NCBI RefSeq assembly: GCF_000970345.1
Contig: NZ_LAQU01000007.1
Coordinates: forward strand, 124,001 to 188,000
DNA: 64,000 nt
DNA from: Robbsia andropogonis
GTDB lineage: Bacteria; Pseudomonadota; Gammaproteobacteria; Burkholderiales; Burkholderiaceae
Direction: 5' to 3'
The position numbers and the translations under genes are program-made. The notes beneath the pieces are model-generated. The model worked only from the letters and a program-made list of their open reading frames with translations. It ran no database searches and was not told the origin of the DNA. Below are positions 1 through 9,154 of this stretch, in pieces (within the stretch, counting starts at the first letter, position 1; every line of letters begins with the position of its first letter).

Positions 1-2
1 AC

Positions 3-422
3 GGCGTCCACGGCGGCAATTTCGTTAAAACAATGCTGCGACTTGGCGCGGAGCGGGAATTGCTGCGGGTGGTTGGCGATCAATTTGGCGCGCCGACATC
101 GGCGCGAACGATCGCCGACATCACCGCTCATATTGTCGCTCAATCACAAGTGATAGCGGATAACGCCGCGTGGTGGCAAGCGAAGTCAGGCACCTACCAT
201 CTTAGCGGCGGTGGTGAAACCAACTGGGCAGAGTACGCACGAGAGATTTTCACGATCAAGGAGTTGAACTGCCGCGTAGATGCGATCCCGGCATCGGAGT
301 ACCCCACTCCGGCGAAACGACCCGTCAACTCGCGGATCTCAAACGATAAGTTGGCGCGGACGTTTGGCTTGCGTACGCCGCCGTGGCAGACATCGCTGCG
401 CCAATGTCTTGAAAGCATATGA
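3..422 (+). CDS. rfbD: dTDP-4-dehydrorhamnose reductase, C-terminal part (5' end outside window)
   Basis: This enzyme catalyses the last step of dTDP-L-rhamnose synthesis, the NADPH-dependent reduction of dTDP-4-keto-rhamnose, and supplies rhamnose for O-antigen or other glycans. The reading frame is open from base 3, before the first ATG at 33, so the gene begins upstream of the window; about 139 codons are present. The frame opens with the family segment GVHGGNFVKTMLRLG, then VVGDQFGAPTSA, YHLSGGGETNWAEYAREIF and a C-terminal KRPVNSRISNDKLARTFG, all typical of RfbD/RmlD. It ends 40 bases before a convergent glycosyltransferase gene. The rest of the rhamnose genes (rfbB, A, C) presumably lie upstream. 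Confidence 0.93.
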   Translation, partial: GVHGGNFVKTMLRLGAERELLRVVGDQFGAPTSARTIADITAHIVAQSQVIADNAAWWQAKSGTYHLSGGGETNWAEYAREIFTIKELNCRVDAIPASEYPTPAKRPVNSRISNDKLARTFGLRTPPWQTSLRQCLESI

Positions 423-462
423 GACGTGCTTAACCAAAACCTGGCGCCGCCAAATTCAGCTA

Positions 463-1320
463 CTAACGTCGAGGTGCATTTCCATTGTAGTAGCTGAGAT
501 CGTCGCTCGTGAGCAAGCGGGTCATATGTGGGCCGTGGTTGGGAAGGGCTGCCTCGGCCAAGCCTTCTTTTTTGCCAATGATGGGCTCGCTCGTTGTAAA
601 TGCGCCTGTCGGGGCGTCCGCGGCACTCGGCCAATGGTGGCTTATCAGGCTCAACCTAGCGCATGCGTTACGAAAGTGTGGATGTACTGGCTCCCTTTCA
701 GACATGCCCATGATGGCACGCTTCCCAAATCGTGCGGTTACCTCCTTATACAGCATCCGTTCGAGCCGATCATGGTCGTCTGCGCGAAGCGACAAAAACA
801 TCGCTCGCATCTCCGGTGTGCATTTCGTAATAAAGAACTGCGTCGCCAGTGATTTCGTCTCACGAATACCGTATTGGATTCCAATTCGTCTTAGCAAACG
901 CGCCAACGTTGCGCGCGCGCGCCGGCTTGCCTTGGTAGAAATTTGCCATTTTGGCAGGCGATCAGAACTCCAGGATGACGCCGCGATCATTGCATAAGGA
1001 TCACTCGACAATCGGGTGAGATAGTGGTGGATGATGTGCGGGTCAAAAATCCACGTATCGGCTTCTAAATGAATGATGTAATCGGCGGTATAGCGCGACA
1101 CCGCCGCCTCTATTGACGCCTTCAACAAGTCCAACGCGCCCCGGGTCAGCGGCTTGGGATCGCGATAAATGACGAGGTCTTCGAGCGACTTTACATAGCT
1201 GCTGGCTGCTGTGGCATGTACGATCGGCCAAGAGGTGTTCCAGTTGAGTTTGACGATTTCCGTCAGAATGCGCGCGCAATCAATGCGATTATAGGAAGTG
1301 ATGCATACAACGACATGCAT
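463..1320 (-). CDS. putative GT2-like glycosyltransferase of the polysaccharide locus
   Basis: The 285-residue protein starts MHVVVCITSYNRIDCARIL, the beta-strand/CxTxxNR start common to GT-A glycosyltransferases. A central HLEADTWIFDP segment (about residues 85-95) resembles the DXD-type nucleotide-sugar and metal-binding motif. No transmembrane segment is obvious. The ATG at 1320 is the only reasonable start because it gives the N-terminal strand directly. The gene is convergent with rfbD and divergent from the glycosyltransferase at 1632. Its base composition is visibly lower in GC than the core genes further right, which suits a recently exchanged O-antigen gene. Substrate and linkage cannot be told. 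The family call is moderate; its being a real gene is likely. Confidence 0.6.
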   Translation of the reverse strand: MHVVVCITSYNRIDCARILTEIVKLNWNTSWPIVHATAASSYVKSLEDLVIYRDPKPLTRGALDLLKASIEAAVSRYTADYIIHLEADTWIFDPHIIHHYLTRLSSDPYAMIAASSWSSDRLPKWQISTKASRRARATLARLLRRIGIQYGIRETKSLATQFFITKCTPEMRAMFLSLRADDHDRLERMLYKEVTARFGKRAIMGMSEREPVHPHFRNACARLSLISHHWPSAADAPTGAFTTSEPIIGKKEGLAEAALPNHGPHMTRLLTSDDLSYYNGNAPRR

Positions 1321-1631
1321 GGATTTTGTTTGGCAATACTAATATCGCCTTATCTAGATAACGTAAAGTGAAGTTTTACTATAATGCTTGCATAAAAAAT
1401 TTAAATAAGTACGGATCTGAAAATATAAGTTCGCACAGAAATGTCTGACGTCTTTCTTGGTGGGTACGACATCTAATAACAAATTTATTGCAAACACAAT
1501 TATTGTGTCGCATACTATTTGAAAGATGTTGATCGCGGGGGCTCCCTTGGATTTAGTTCTTAAGAACAGGCTACTGGTGCGTCCGAGAACAGTACAGTTG
1601 TTATCTCGTCAAACGAGTAAAATTCTACGAT
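1321..1631. other. AT-rich divergent intergenic region
   Basis: About 310 bases, clearly richer in A+T than the flanks, separate two divergently transcribed glycosyltransferase genes and must hold both promoters. Several AT runs could act as -10 boxes, but I cannot single out a confident promoter. No coding frame of note is present. Confidence 0.6.
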
Positions 1632-2819
1632 ATGACATCGCAAGACCGTAGCGTTGCCCCCAAGCTGATTGTGGACGCTACTGTCATCTTGTCAACTCGC
1701 CCAAGCGGAATTGGTCATTACGCCCTGGGCATCGTCAAGGCGTTTGATGCATTGGCATCCCGCGGGTTATTGTCCTACTCCCTGCTTGCAGCAAAGTCGG
1801 CACTCCCTTATGCCGACGCGTTGGGATTGCACAATCGGGATAGGTGCATCGCGTTGCACCCGCTAAAAAAGAACCTCTCGCGTCAAATTCTCAAACGTGC
1901 GTTGCCGGTTGCGATGGATCGCATCATGCCTGCAGGAGCTTATTATTTCCCTGCTTTCAATATGCTCCCTCTGCGTCAGAGGCCGTCGGCAGTCGTGATT
2001 CATGACATGGCGCATGTCGATACCCAAAGTTGCGTGGCGCAAGGTAATGTGGCGCAGCTTGCTTATACCTTGCCATTCGCTATTACGCATGCGCATTCCA
2101 TCGTTACCGTATCCACGTTTAGCAAAAATCGAATAGCGCAGTATTTCGGCATTGATCCCGCTCGGATTGTCATAGCGCCACCTGCGGTCGACAGGCAGTG
2201 CTATAGACCGATGTCACTTGAAGACAGCCGCCGCATTCGCGAGTCGTGCGGGGTGCACACCGATGATTTCGTGCTATCGGTTGGGAATCTGGAGCCGCGC
2301 AAAAACCATGCGAACGTTATCCGCGCCTTTGCGGCCTTGCCGGTGGAAGTAACGCGGAAGCTTTCTCTCGTCATCATCGGCGCGGATGGTTGGCAAAGCG
2401 ATGACATCCAGGTCGCCATTGCACGTGCCACGGCCAAAGGCGTCCGCATTCTGCGGCCCACGCGTTTCGTCGCGGACAACGAAATGGCGGCATTCTACAG
2501 CGCGGCTCGCTTCCTGGCGTTCTTGCCGTTATATGAAGGTTTTGGCATGCCACCTCTCGAGGCTTATGCCTGCGGGACCCCGGTTCTGGCTAGCCGAGTT
2601 GCATCGGTACCTGAAGCGGCGGGAGAGTGCGCAGTCTACGTCGACGATCCGCTCTGTCAATCCGAGATTCGCGAGCGAATGCTCGACATGCTGACATTGG
2701 GTCAATCTCGTTCTCCCGCGTTGGCGCATCAGATGACGCGTCATCTGTCACGCTTCTGCTGGCAGCGGAGCGCGGCAGTGACTATAAATGCATTGACCGG
2801 CACAATGATCGAAGCGTGA
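1632..2819 (+). CDS. GT4-family (GT-B fold) glycosyltransferase
   Basis: The 395-residue protein is a retaining GT-B transferase that moves a sugar from a nucleotide donor onto a lipid-linked glycan at the cytoplasmic membrane face. An N-terminal Rossmann half opens VDATVILSTRPSGIGHYALG. The C-terminal half has the donor-site series LEPRKNHANVIRAFA (about 220-235) and PLYEGFGMPPLEAYACGTPV (about 300-320), where EGFGMPPLEA is the E-x7-E motif of GT4 enzymes. It resembles WbpY/WbcX-type mannosyl- or rhamnosyl-transferases, but the sugar is not determinable. It converges with the WecA-like gene, leaving a 28-base gap. Start at ATG 1632, followed at once by the conserved strand. Confidence 0.85.
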   Translation: MTSQDRSVAPKLIVDATVILSTRPSGIGHYALGIVKAFDALASRGLLSYSLLAAKSALPYADALGLHNRDRCIALHPLKKNLSRQILKRALPVAMDRIMPAGAYYFPAFNMLPLRQRPSAVVIHDMAHVDTQSCVAQGNVAQLAYTLPFAITHAHSIVTVSTFSKNRIAQYFGIDPARIVIAPPAVDRQCYRPMSLEDSRRIRESCGVHTDDFVLSVGNLEPRKNHANVIRAFAALPVEVTRKLSLVIIGADGWQSDDIQVAIARATAKGVRILRPTRFVADNEMAAFYSAARFLAFLPLYEGFGMPPLEAYACGTPVLASRVASVPEAAGECAVYVDDPLCQSEIRERMLDMLTLGQSRSPALAHQMTRHLSRFCWQRSAAVTINALTGTMIEA

Positions 2820-2847
2820 TGCCGGAGGGTGTATAGGGATGCGCGCG

Positions 2848-3962
2848 TCAGACGTTCCCCGACGCCTTCCGTTTCCTGAAAATCAGCCATTTTGGCGATT
2901 TAAACCGCACGATACTGACGTACAGCCAGACGTAGACCAGCGCGAACACCACGACGAACGCGAACAGGACGCTGGTGCCGCGCCAGAATAGCGTGGCGGG
3001 AATCACTGCCAACAGGCATAGCATCCAGAGGTAGGGCGACGTCAGCGAATTGCGTTGCGTAAGCTCGCGCGCGGTCTGTGCCCCGACGACCCAGCGCATC
3101 AATCGCTTGTAGACCAGCATATGCAGATGTACGCCGTCGGGAATACCGGGTGAGATCCCGCGCACGAAACGTTTGCGATAGATCGAGAAGCAGACCTCGA
3201 AGATGGGATACATCGCCAGCAGCACGGGATACCACGGTGAGACGGCGGGATTGCGCATCACCAGCAAAACCGCCAATTCGCCCAGGATGAAACCAAGGAA
3301 ATACGCACCGCCGTCCCCCAGGAAGATCAGGCCCGCCGGATAATTCCACAGGAAGAACCCCAGGATCGCGCCCATCATGATGAGCGAGCCGGAGAGCACA
3401 ACCGGGTCACCCACCTGGAACGCCACATAGGCGAGGGAGACGAACATCATAAACGCGACCATCGAGGCCAGACCGTTGAAGCCATCGATGATATTGATCG
3501 CGTTTGCAAGACCGGCGACGGCAATCACCGTCAGCGGCACGCCGATCAGCGCGATGCCGAACCAAGGATCGAGCCAACTGACATCCACGTGCGTGATCCG
3601 CACGCCCATCAGCCACCAACATAGCAACGCCGAGAGCATTGTCGCGGTCAACCGGATCATTGGCGTGACCCGCTTGGTCAGGTCTTCCATCAACCCCGAC
3701 GCAAACGCCGGCAGCCCGCATGCCGCCATCATGAGCAAACTGTCGGCAACGCCTGGAAACCGGGTGAAATAAAGTTGCAAGGCGGCCAGGACCAGGCCGA
3801 GAAAAATGCCCACGCCGCCGATACGCGGAACCGGTTGCGCATGAAATTTCTGTACACCGTTCAAGTCACGATCCGCCGAAAGCTCGGCGTGAAGATGGGC
3901 GTAACGGACGATCAACAACGTGATCAACAGCGAAATAAAAAGCCTAGAGCAAGACTGATCAT
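2848..3962 (-). CDS. WecA/WbpL-like undecaprenyl-phosphate glycosyl-1-phosphate transferase, frameshifted near start
   Basis: Polyprenyl-phosphate sugar-1-phosphate transferase of the MraY/WecA family, which starts a lipid-linked glycan (O-antigen) at the inner membrane. It is very hydrophobic with about ten membrane segments. Family motifs seen are VPRIGGVGIFLG, the acidic loop MEDLTKRVTP, NAINIIDGFNGLASM and FLGDGGAYFLGF. The frame carrying these motifs has no ATG between its conserved N-terminus and a point inside galE. An ATG at 3962 lies in another frame and reads MISLALG; adding one base in the five-T run (plus-strand A run 3937-3941) joins it smoothly to ISLLITLLIVRYAHLHAEL and gives 371 residues. 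Alternatively translation starts at a TTG near 3927. Last gene of the leftward polysaccharide unit. Confidence 0.85.
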
Positions 3963-4022
3963 GACACAGAGGGTGAGGGAAGCGGTGCCGGCGCCCGTGA
4001 CGGCACCGGCACGAGCAGGGCG

Positions 4023-5120
4023 TCAGGCTTGGGCGTCCGCGTATCCGTGGGGATTCTGCGATTGCCATCGCCATTGGTCCACGCACATACGGGCGAGATC
4101 GTATTGTGCCCGCCAGCCTATCAGTTCGGCGGCTTTTGTGGGATCGGCGTAACAGGCGGCAATATCTCCCGGACGGCGCGCGACGATTTCATAGGGCACC
4201 GCCCGACCCGACGCGGTCTCGAACGCCCGTATTGCATCCAGCACGCTATAGCCCTTGCCGGTCCCCAGATTGACGGTGAAGCTCTCGTCCAGCTTGACCA
4301 AAGCATCCAGGGCCGCCAGGTGACCACGCGCCAGATCGACCACATGAATATAGTCACGCACGCCGGTGCCGTCATGGGTGTCATAGTCGCCGCCGAAAAC
4401 GCGCAGTTTGGCGAGACGGCCAACCGCCACCTGAGCGATGTAGGGCATCAGGTTATTAGGAATGCCCGCCGGATCTTCGCCAATCAGGCCTGTGTGATGT
4501 GCTCCCACGGGATTGAAATAGCGCAGCGTGGCAATACGCCACGTGTTATCCGAGACCAGCAGGTCGCGCAACACCTGTTCGGCGATCAGTTTCGACTGAC
4601 CATACGGGTTCGTGGCTGACAACGGGAAGCTTTCGTCGATGGGTACCGACGCCGGGTCGCCGTAGACGGTGGCGGACGAACTGAAAACGAAGTGCTTGAC
4701 CTTGTGTCGTTCCATTACTTCCAGAACGACGAGCAGGCCTTCCAGGTTGTTCCGATAGTAAGCCAGTGGCTTCTGGACTGATTCGCCCACGGCTTTCAGC
4801 GCCGCGAAATGGATAACGCCGGTGATCGGCGTACGCGTGAAGATGTCGTCGAGCAGCGCGGCATCGCGCGCATCGCCTTCAACGAACGACACCGGCCGGC
4901 CTGTGATCTGTTCGATGCGTCTGACGGCCTCGCGTTTGCTATTGACGAGGTTGTCGACGATGACGACATCATAGCCGGCACCCATCAACTCGACGCACGT
5001 ATGCGCGCCGATATAGCCCGCACCGCCTGTGACGAGGATGCGGCCTTTCGATGCGGCGCCTTGTGCCGAACCGCTGTCAGGTGCGCCGCGATCCGATGCT
5101 GTCTGCGCAAGGATGTTCAT
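4023..5120 (-). CDS. galE: UDP-glucose 4-epimerase
   Basis: Interconverts UDP-glucose and UDP-galactose using bound NAD+, feeding galactose into surface glycans. The 365-residue protein is an extended short-chain dehydrogenase: the NAD-binding GGAGYIGAHTCVELM is at about residues 32-46, catalytic Ser in FSSSATVYGDP, YxxxK in NPYGQSK, and the GalE substrate segment RYFNPVGAHHTGLIGEDP. A leader of about 27 residues precedes the Rossmann strand; the ATG at 5120 is chosen because it overlaps the stop of the upstream glycosyltransferase gene (ATGA), implying translational coupling. Third gene of the leftward polysaccharide unit. Confidence 0.96.
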   Translation of the reverse strand: MNILAQTASDRGAPDSGSAQGAASKGRILVTGGAGYIGAHTCVELMGAGYDVVIVDNLVNSKREAVRRIEQITGRPVSFVEGDARDAALLDDIFTRTPITGVIHFAALKAVGESVQKPLAYYRNNLEGLLVVLEVMERHKVKHFVFSSSATVYGDPASVPIDESFPLSATNPYGQSKLIAEQVLRDLLVSDNTWRIATLRYFNPVGAHHTGLIGEDPAGIPNNLMPYIAQVAVGRLAKLRVFGGDYDTHDGTGVRDYIHVVDLARGHLAALDALVKLDESFTVNLGTGKGYSVLDAIRAFETASGRAVPYEIVARRPGDIAACYADPTKAAELIGWRAQYDLARMCVDQWRWQSQNPHGYADAQA

Positions 5121-7309
5121 GTGTCGCTCTCCAACGAAAAAGTACGTCCCGTGATGTCCGATAGCGTGCGTTGGTATTGCCGTAGGACCACACGCTCGTC
5201 GAATTCCCGTTCGGCCTTGTCCCGTGCGGCACGCTCGACCTCGCGCCGACGCTCCGGGGACCATGTCAATACCATCCGCATCGCATTCGCCAGCGCATCG
5301 GCATTACGGACCTCACACAGTATGCCATTGACTTGATCCTCGACCACCTCGACGCATCCCGGCACCCGAGTGGCGATCGCGATGCGGCCCATCGCGGCGG
5401 CCTCCATCAGCGTGCGCGGAACGCCCTCCCGATACGACGGCAAGACGATACAGTCGGCCTGGGCGATGGCCGGTCGAACGTCATGCGCCTCGCCCAGGTA
5501 GGTCACCACGCCTTCATCGACCCACGCACGCACATCACTAGGTGAGATGGCAGAAGGGTTCTCGACGCCCACCGGTCCCAGCAATTGCCACTCGACCGAC
5601 GGAAATTCGTGACGCAGTCGTCTGGCCGCCTCGACAAATTCGCCCACGCCTTTGTCCCACAACAAACGACCGATGAACAGGAAACGGAAGGGTGCGCGCC
5701 CGGCGGCGTCCGAGGGGGCCGCCGAGTCGGTGGCGTTGGATGCTGGCGGCGTCAGGGAAAAATGGTTGAGGTTAACGCCTTCCCCTCGAAGCAGACGTGC
5801 TCGTTCCGGGTGCGCGAGCAACTTGCCATCGAGGAACGCGCCGCGGTCGTCGGGGTTTAAAAACCAGACTTCTTTTGGGAAGCGGAAAGCGATTCGATAC
5901 AGGGCGCGGGCCACGCGGGCAGCCGGGGTGTCATGCAGAAATACATAGCCCAGACCGGTGGTCACGGCAACGGAGGGTACCCGCGCGATAGCGGCGGCCA
6001 GCGTGCCGTAGATATTGGGCTTGATCGTGTAGTGAAAGACGACGTCCGGTCGTAGGTGCCGATAGTGTTCCAGCAATTGCAGCAGGGTTGCCCCGTCCTG
6101 GCGTGGTTTGGTCCCTTTCGACGCCATGCGCAGATGCAGGCACTCGCAACCCATGGATTGCAGCATTGCGAATGTGCGATCCTCCGGCGCGATGATCGTG
6201 ACGCGCGCCCCTTGGTTGCATAGCGTTTGCAGGAGTCCGTGCCGATAATTGTAGATCGACCAGGCGGTATTCGAGACTAGGCAAACATGCAGTTGCCCGG
6301 TGTTTTTGGCCGGCGCGCCGTTGTCGGCGAGGCGCCGCGCGTCAGTTGCCGGGGCATGGCGGCGGTTCAATACCCTGCGCTTGATCCGTTGCAGCACGGG
6401 ATAGGGGATGACGCGATGCGCCAGGTGCTTGACGACCCCGAGCCAGAAATAGGGATTGCGGCCTTGCGCGGGAGTGAATTCGCGCCGGAACAGTCGCAGG
6501 GTCGAGTCGATCTGGCGTTGGCGGCGCGTCGCGCTGATCCCACGCTCGTTGATCTCGTAACGCAAGCCGACATCGGGCAGGTTTGCGCAATCATGATGGC
6601 GAAGGATACGCAGGAACAAATCGAGATCTTCGGCGGCTGGATATGCCGTGTCATATCCGCCGGCTTCGGCCAGCGCGCTGGCGCGAAGGGTCATTGCCGG
6701 ATGAATGAAGCAGTTTCGCGCGAAGCATTGACGCCGTATTGCCGCGGGGTCCAGCGGTGGCCTTAGCGTGTAAAGCAATACGCCCTCGCGATTGACGACG
6801 TCTACGGCCATGCCGATGGCACCGACGTTTGGATGGGCAAGGAGGTGGTCCAATTGTTTTGTGCGCGCGCCAGGCAGCGGTATGTCGCCGGCGTCGATGC
6901 GCGCGATGAAGCGTTGCGTCAGATCGGGCATCCGATTGGATGCCGCGTAGTCCTCATGCGTGACATCCGCGCCCCGGTTTGCCCTGTCGGCCTGGTCGGG
7001 GAGTTCGTCCGAAGGAGCAGGGTTGCCAAGCCCGACCGTATCAGACAATAGTGCGCGCGTCCCCGCGGCCAAAGCGCGTTCGATACCGCCGTTGGGCGAG
7101 AGACGCAGAATCTCCACGCGGACGTTTGTCGCCAGTTGCGCGGATGGTGGCGCTTCGAACGGTGGGGTACTGCCGTCGTCGACGACCAGCACCCGGATAG
7201 ACGCGAGCGCTGGCTCGTCGAGCGCCGCCAGTGTTCGCCAGGCATCGTCTTGCGCGTTGAAAACCGGCATCAGCACATCGAGCTGAGGGGGGCGAGGCAA
7301 GTCGGTCAT
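5117..7309 (-). CDS. fused two-domain glycosyltransferase (GT2 + GT4)
   Basis: The 730-residue protein carries two transferases. Residues 1 to about 310 are GT2-like (GT-A): DVLMPVFNAQ, VLVVDDGSTPPF and a DXD-like RIDAGD, with a later AAEDLDLFLRILRH segment that contains the usual ED acceptor-site pair. Residues about 340 to 730 are GT4-like (GT-B): HVCLVSNTAWSIYNYRHGL, FIGRLLWDKGVGEFVEAARR and LPSYREGVPRTLMEAAAMGR, the donor-binding E-x7-E type. The C-terminal half resembles the UndPP-QuiNAc/GalNAc-type WbpL-pathway transferases. Separate genes are the usual arrangement, so this is a natural fusion that could add two successive sugars. Start overlaps the flippase stop and its stop overlaps galE start. 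Confidence 0.9.
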   Translation of the reverse strand: MTDLPRPPQLDVLMPVFNAQDDAWRTLAALDEPALASIRVLVVDDGSTPPFEAPPSAQLATNVRVEILRLSPNGGIERALAAGTRALLSDTVGLGNPAPSDELPDQADRANRGADVTHEDYAASNRMPDLTQRFIARIDAGDIPLPGARTKQLDHLLAHPNVGAIGMAVDVVNREGVLLYTLRPPLDPAAIRRQCFARNCFIHPAMTLRASALAEAGGYDTAYPAAEDLDLFLRILRHHDCANLPDVGLRYEINERGISATRRQRQIDSTLRLFRREFTPAQGRNPYFWLGVVKHLAHRVIPYPVLQRIKRRVLNRRHAPATDARRLADNGAPAKNTGQLHVCLVSNTAWSIYNYRHGLLQTLCNQGARVTIIAPEDRTFAMLQSMGCECLHLRMASKGTKPRQDGATLLQLLEHYRHLRPDVVFHYTIKPNIYGTLAAAIARVPSVAVTTGLGYVFLHDTPAARVARALYRIAFRFPKEVWFLNPDDRGAFLDGKLLAHPERARLLRGEGVNLNHFSLTPPASNATDSAAPSDAAGRAPFRFLFIGRLLWDKGVGEFVEAARRLRHEFPSVEWQLLGPVGVENPSAISPSDVRAWVDEGVVTYLGEAHDVRPAIAQADCIVLPSYREGVPRTLMEAAAMGRIAIATRVPGCVEVVEDQVNGILCEVRNADALANAMRMVLTWSPERRREVERAARDKAEREFDERVVLRQYQRTLSDITGRTFSLESDT

Positions 7310-8898
7310 CGTGTATCCGTTGTATGGCCGTCGTCGGTGGGACGGCCAGCGTGCAGTGGCGGGTGCGGGGCTCCCTTGTCCGCATGGTCGCCGTGATCCG
7401 TGCCATGCCGCCGCTCGGCGTGCCGTATCGTTCGGATCATGTACCCGGCAAACAGCAGGTCAGCGATCAGTGCGGCAAGATAGCCCACCGCCAGGCCGGC
7501 GAGCGCGCCATAGCCGCCGTAGCTTGGCACCAGCGCAAGATCAACGGCGAAGCCCAGCGCCACGGCAACCAGCCATTTGCCCAGCACCAGCCTGCGTGCC
7601 TGGAACTTCAGCGCCACTAGATTGGCGATGGCTTCCAGGCCGGCCAGCACGCCGATCCAGCTTGCCCACGTCAGATAGCTGGCCGCCGCGTCGAAGCCGG
7701 GGCCGAAGACGATCCGCACGATCCAGGGCGCGGCGGCGGACAGCAGCAAGGCGCCGGCGCTCATGGCCAGCAGCGTCAATCCCAACAAGCGCCAAAGGTT
7801 GCGCTGCAGCGCGGCTGCGGTATCGACGCGGTAGATAAACGCCGGCCCGACCGTCTGCGCCAGCATCAAGGCGACGGTGACCCAGTTTTCGGTTAACTGC
7901 TGCGAGGCGGCGTAGCGCCCAAGGGTGGCGTAATCGGCATAGTGCTGCAGCACCAGCCGATCGAGTTTCATGAACAGATACATGCAGACAAGGCCGACCC
8001 AGAACACCGCGCCGCTGCGCAGATAGACACGCACCAGCCCCCGATCGACATGCCATCGTGCGGCGGCATGGCTGTATGCACGCTGCTGCGCATCTGGTGC
8101 GGATGCACCGCCTCCAGATGCCTCCCGACGCCAGAACACGCGGTAGTAGCAGACGAGCCCGGCGGCGATAAGCGCCGATTCCGCCGCCCAAAGCCAACCC
8201 AGTGCGCCGGCGGGGATCGCCATTCTGATCAATAGCACCAGCACCCCGGCTTTTCCGACAGCCGCGCCGAGACTGAGCACCAACGCGGGTTTCGAATAGG
8301 TGCGCGCTTGCAGCCAGGTGGAGATCACGCCGAAGGGCTCGCGGAACAACATCGTCGCGGCCAGCCCTGCAAGCATCGCCGCGACGTGCGGATCAACGGC
8401 GATGGAGGCAACCGGGGGCGCGAGGACGCACCAGGCCAATACGATCCAGACCAGCAGCAAGGCCGCCGCCGAGACACTGAACCGCAACGCGAACGCGCTG
8501 CCGAGAATGGCGCCGAGTGAACGGGCCGCGGTATCGTCCACGGCGTGGCGCCATGCCGTGCCGCCTTCCGACTGTGGCCCACCTGTCGCTTTTGTCGACG
8601 CGGCAGGATGCAAGGCCGACACGATGGCGGGAACAAGGATTTCCGCGCCACATATCCAGGTGATCGGCGCCAGTACCGTCAGCAGTGTGTTCGCGTACTG
8701 CCATTTACCAAACAGGTCCGCTCCCAGATAGCGCGCCAGCATCCCCGAAACGATGATCGCGACGCCCAACTGGGTGGCGCGCTCCGCGGCCAGCCAGAAC
8801 AGATTGCGGGCGGCCGCGCGCACGTGGCTCGGACGCGGGCGCTCGCCGTCGTTGTCCGGCATCGGGCCCGTTGCTTGGTGAGGCAGCTTCAATGGCAT
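7306..8898 (-). CDS. Wzx-like polysaccharide flippase
   Basis: Integral membrane protein of the oligosaccharide/polysaccharide exporter superfamily, about 530 residues with 12 or more hydrophobic segments. It would flip undecaprenyl-linked repeat units to the periplasm. Near the N-terminus it has AARNLFWLAAERATQLG and ARYLGADLFGKWQYANTLL, the pattern of Wzx/RfbX proteins. Long Ala-rich membrane helices follow, and the C-terminal 30 residues are hydrophilic and His/Asp-rich. Start is uncertain: ATG 8898 and ATG 8862 are both possible and neither has a clean ribosome site. It is the first gene of the leftward unit and overlaps the next gene by four bases (ATGA). Confidence 0.85.
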   Translation of the reverse strand: MPLKLPHQATGPMPDNDGERPRPSHVRAAARNLFWLAAERATQLGVAIIVSGMLARYLGADLFGKWQYANTLLTVLAPITWICGAEILVPAIVSALHPAASTKATGGPQSEGGTAWRHAVDDTAARSLGAILGSAFALRFSVSAAALLLVWIVLAWCVLAPPVASIAVDPHVAAMLAGLAATMLFREPFGVISTWLQARTYSKPALVLSLGAAVGKAGVLVLLIRMAIPAGALGWLWAAESALIAAGLVCYYRVFWRREASGGGASAPDAQQRAYSHAAARWHVDRGLVRVYLRSGAVFWVGLVCMYLFMKLDRLVLQHYADYATLGRYAASQQLTENWVTVALMLAQTVGPAFIYRVDTAAALQRNLWRLLGLTLLAMSAGALLLSAAAPWIVRIVFGPGFDAAASYLTWASWIGVLAGLEAIANLVALKFQARRLVLGKWLVAVALGFAVDLALVPSYGGYGALAGLAVGYLAALIADLLFAGYMIRTIRHAERRHGTDHGDHADKGAPHPPLHAGRPTDDGHTTDTR

Positions 8899-9154
8899 CC
8901 TTCGTTGCCGCCGTTCCTGGCATGGCGTGGGGCGGAATGGGCGATTTTGCCTGACTGTGACGGGCCCGTCAGGCTTCGCATAGAATAAGAAACGCCCGGT
9001 CGCCTCACGCGGCGGCAAGCTGTAACAAATCAATACAGGTCACGGACGTTCCACGATCCGCGATTATATTGAAAGAGTAAGGTGAAAGTGCAGCCGCAGG
9101 CTGCGCGTGGTGTCGCGCTACCGATGACATTTCAAATAAAGGTGAAAGCAAGCA

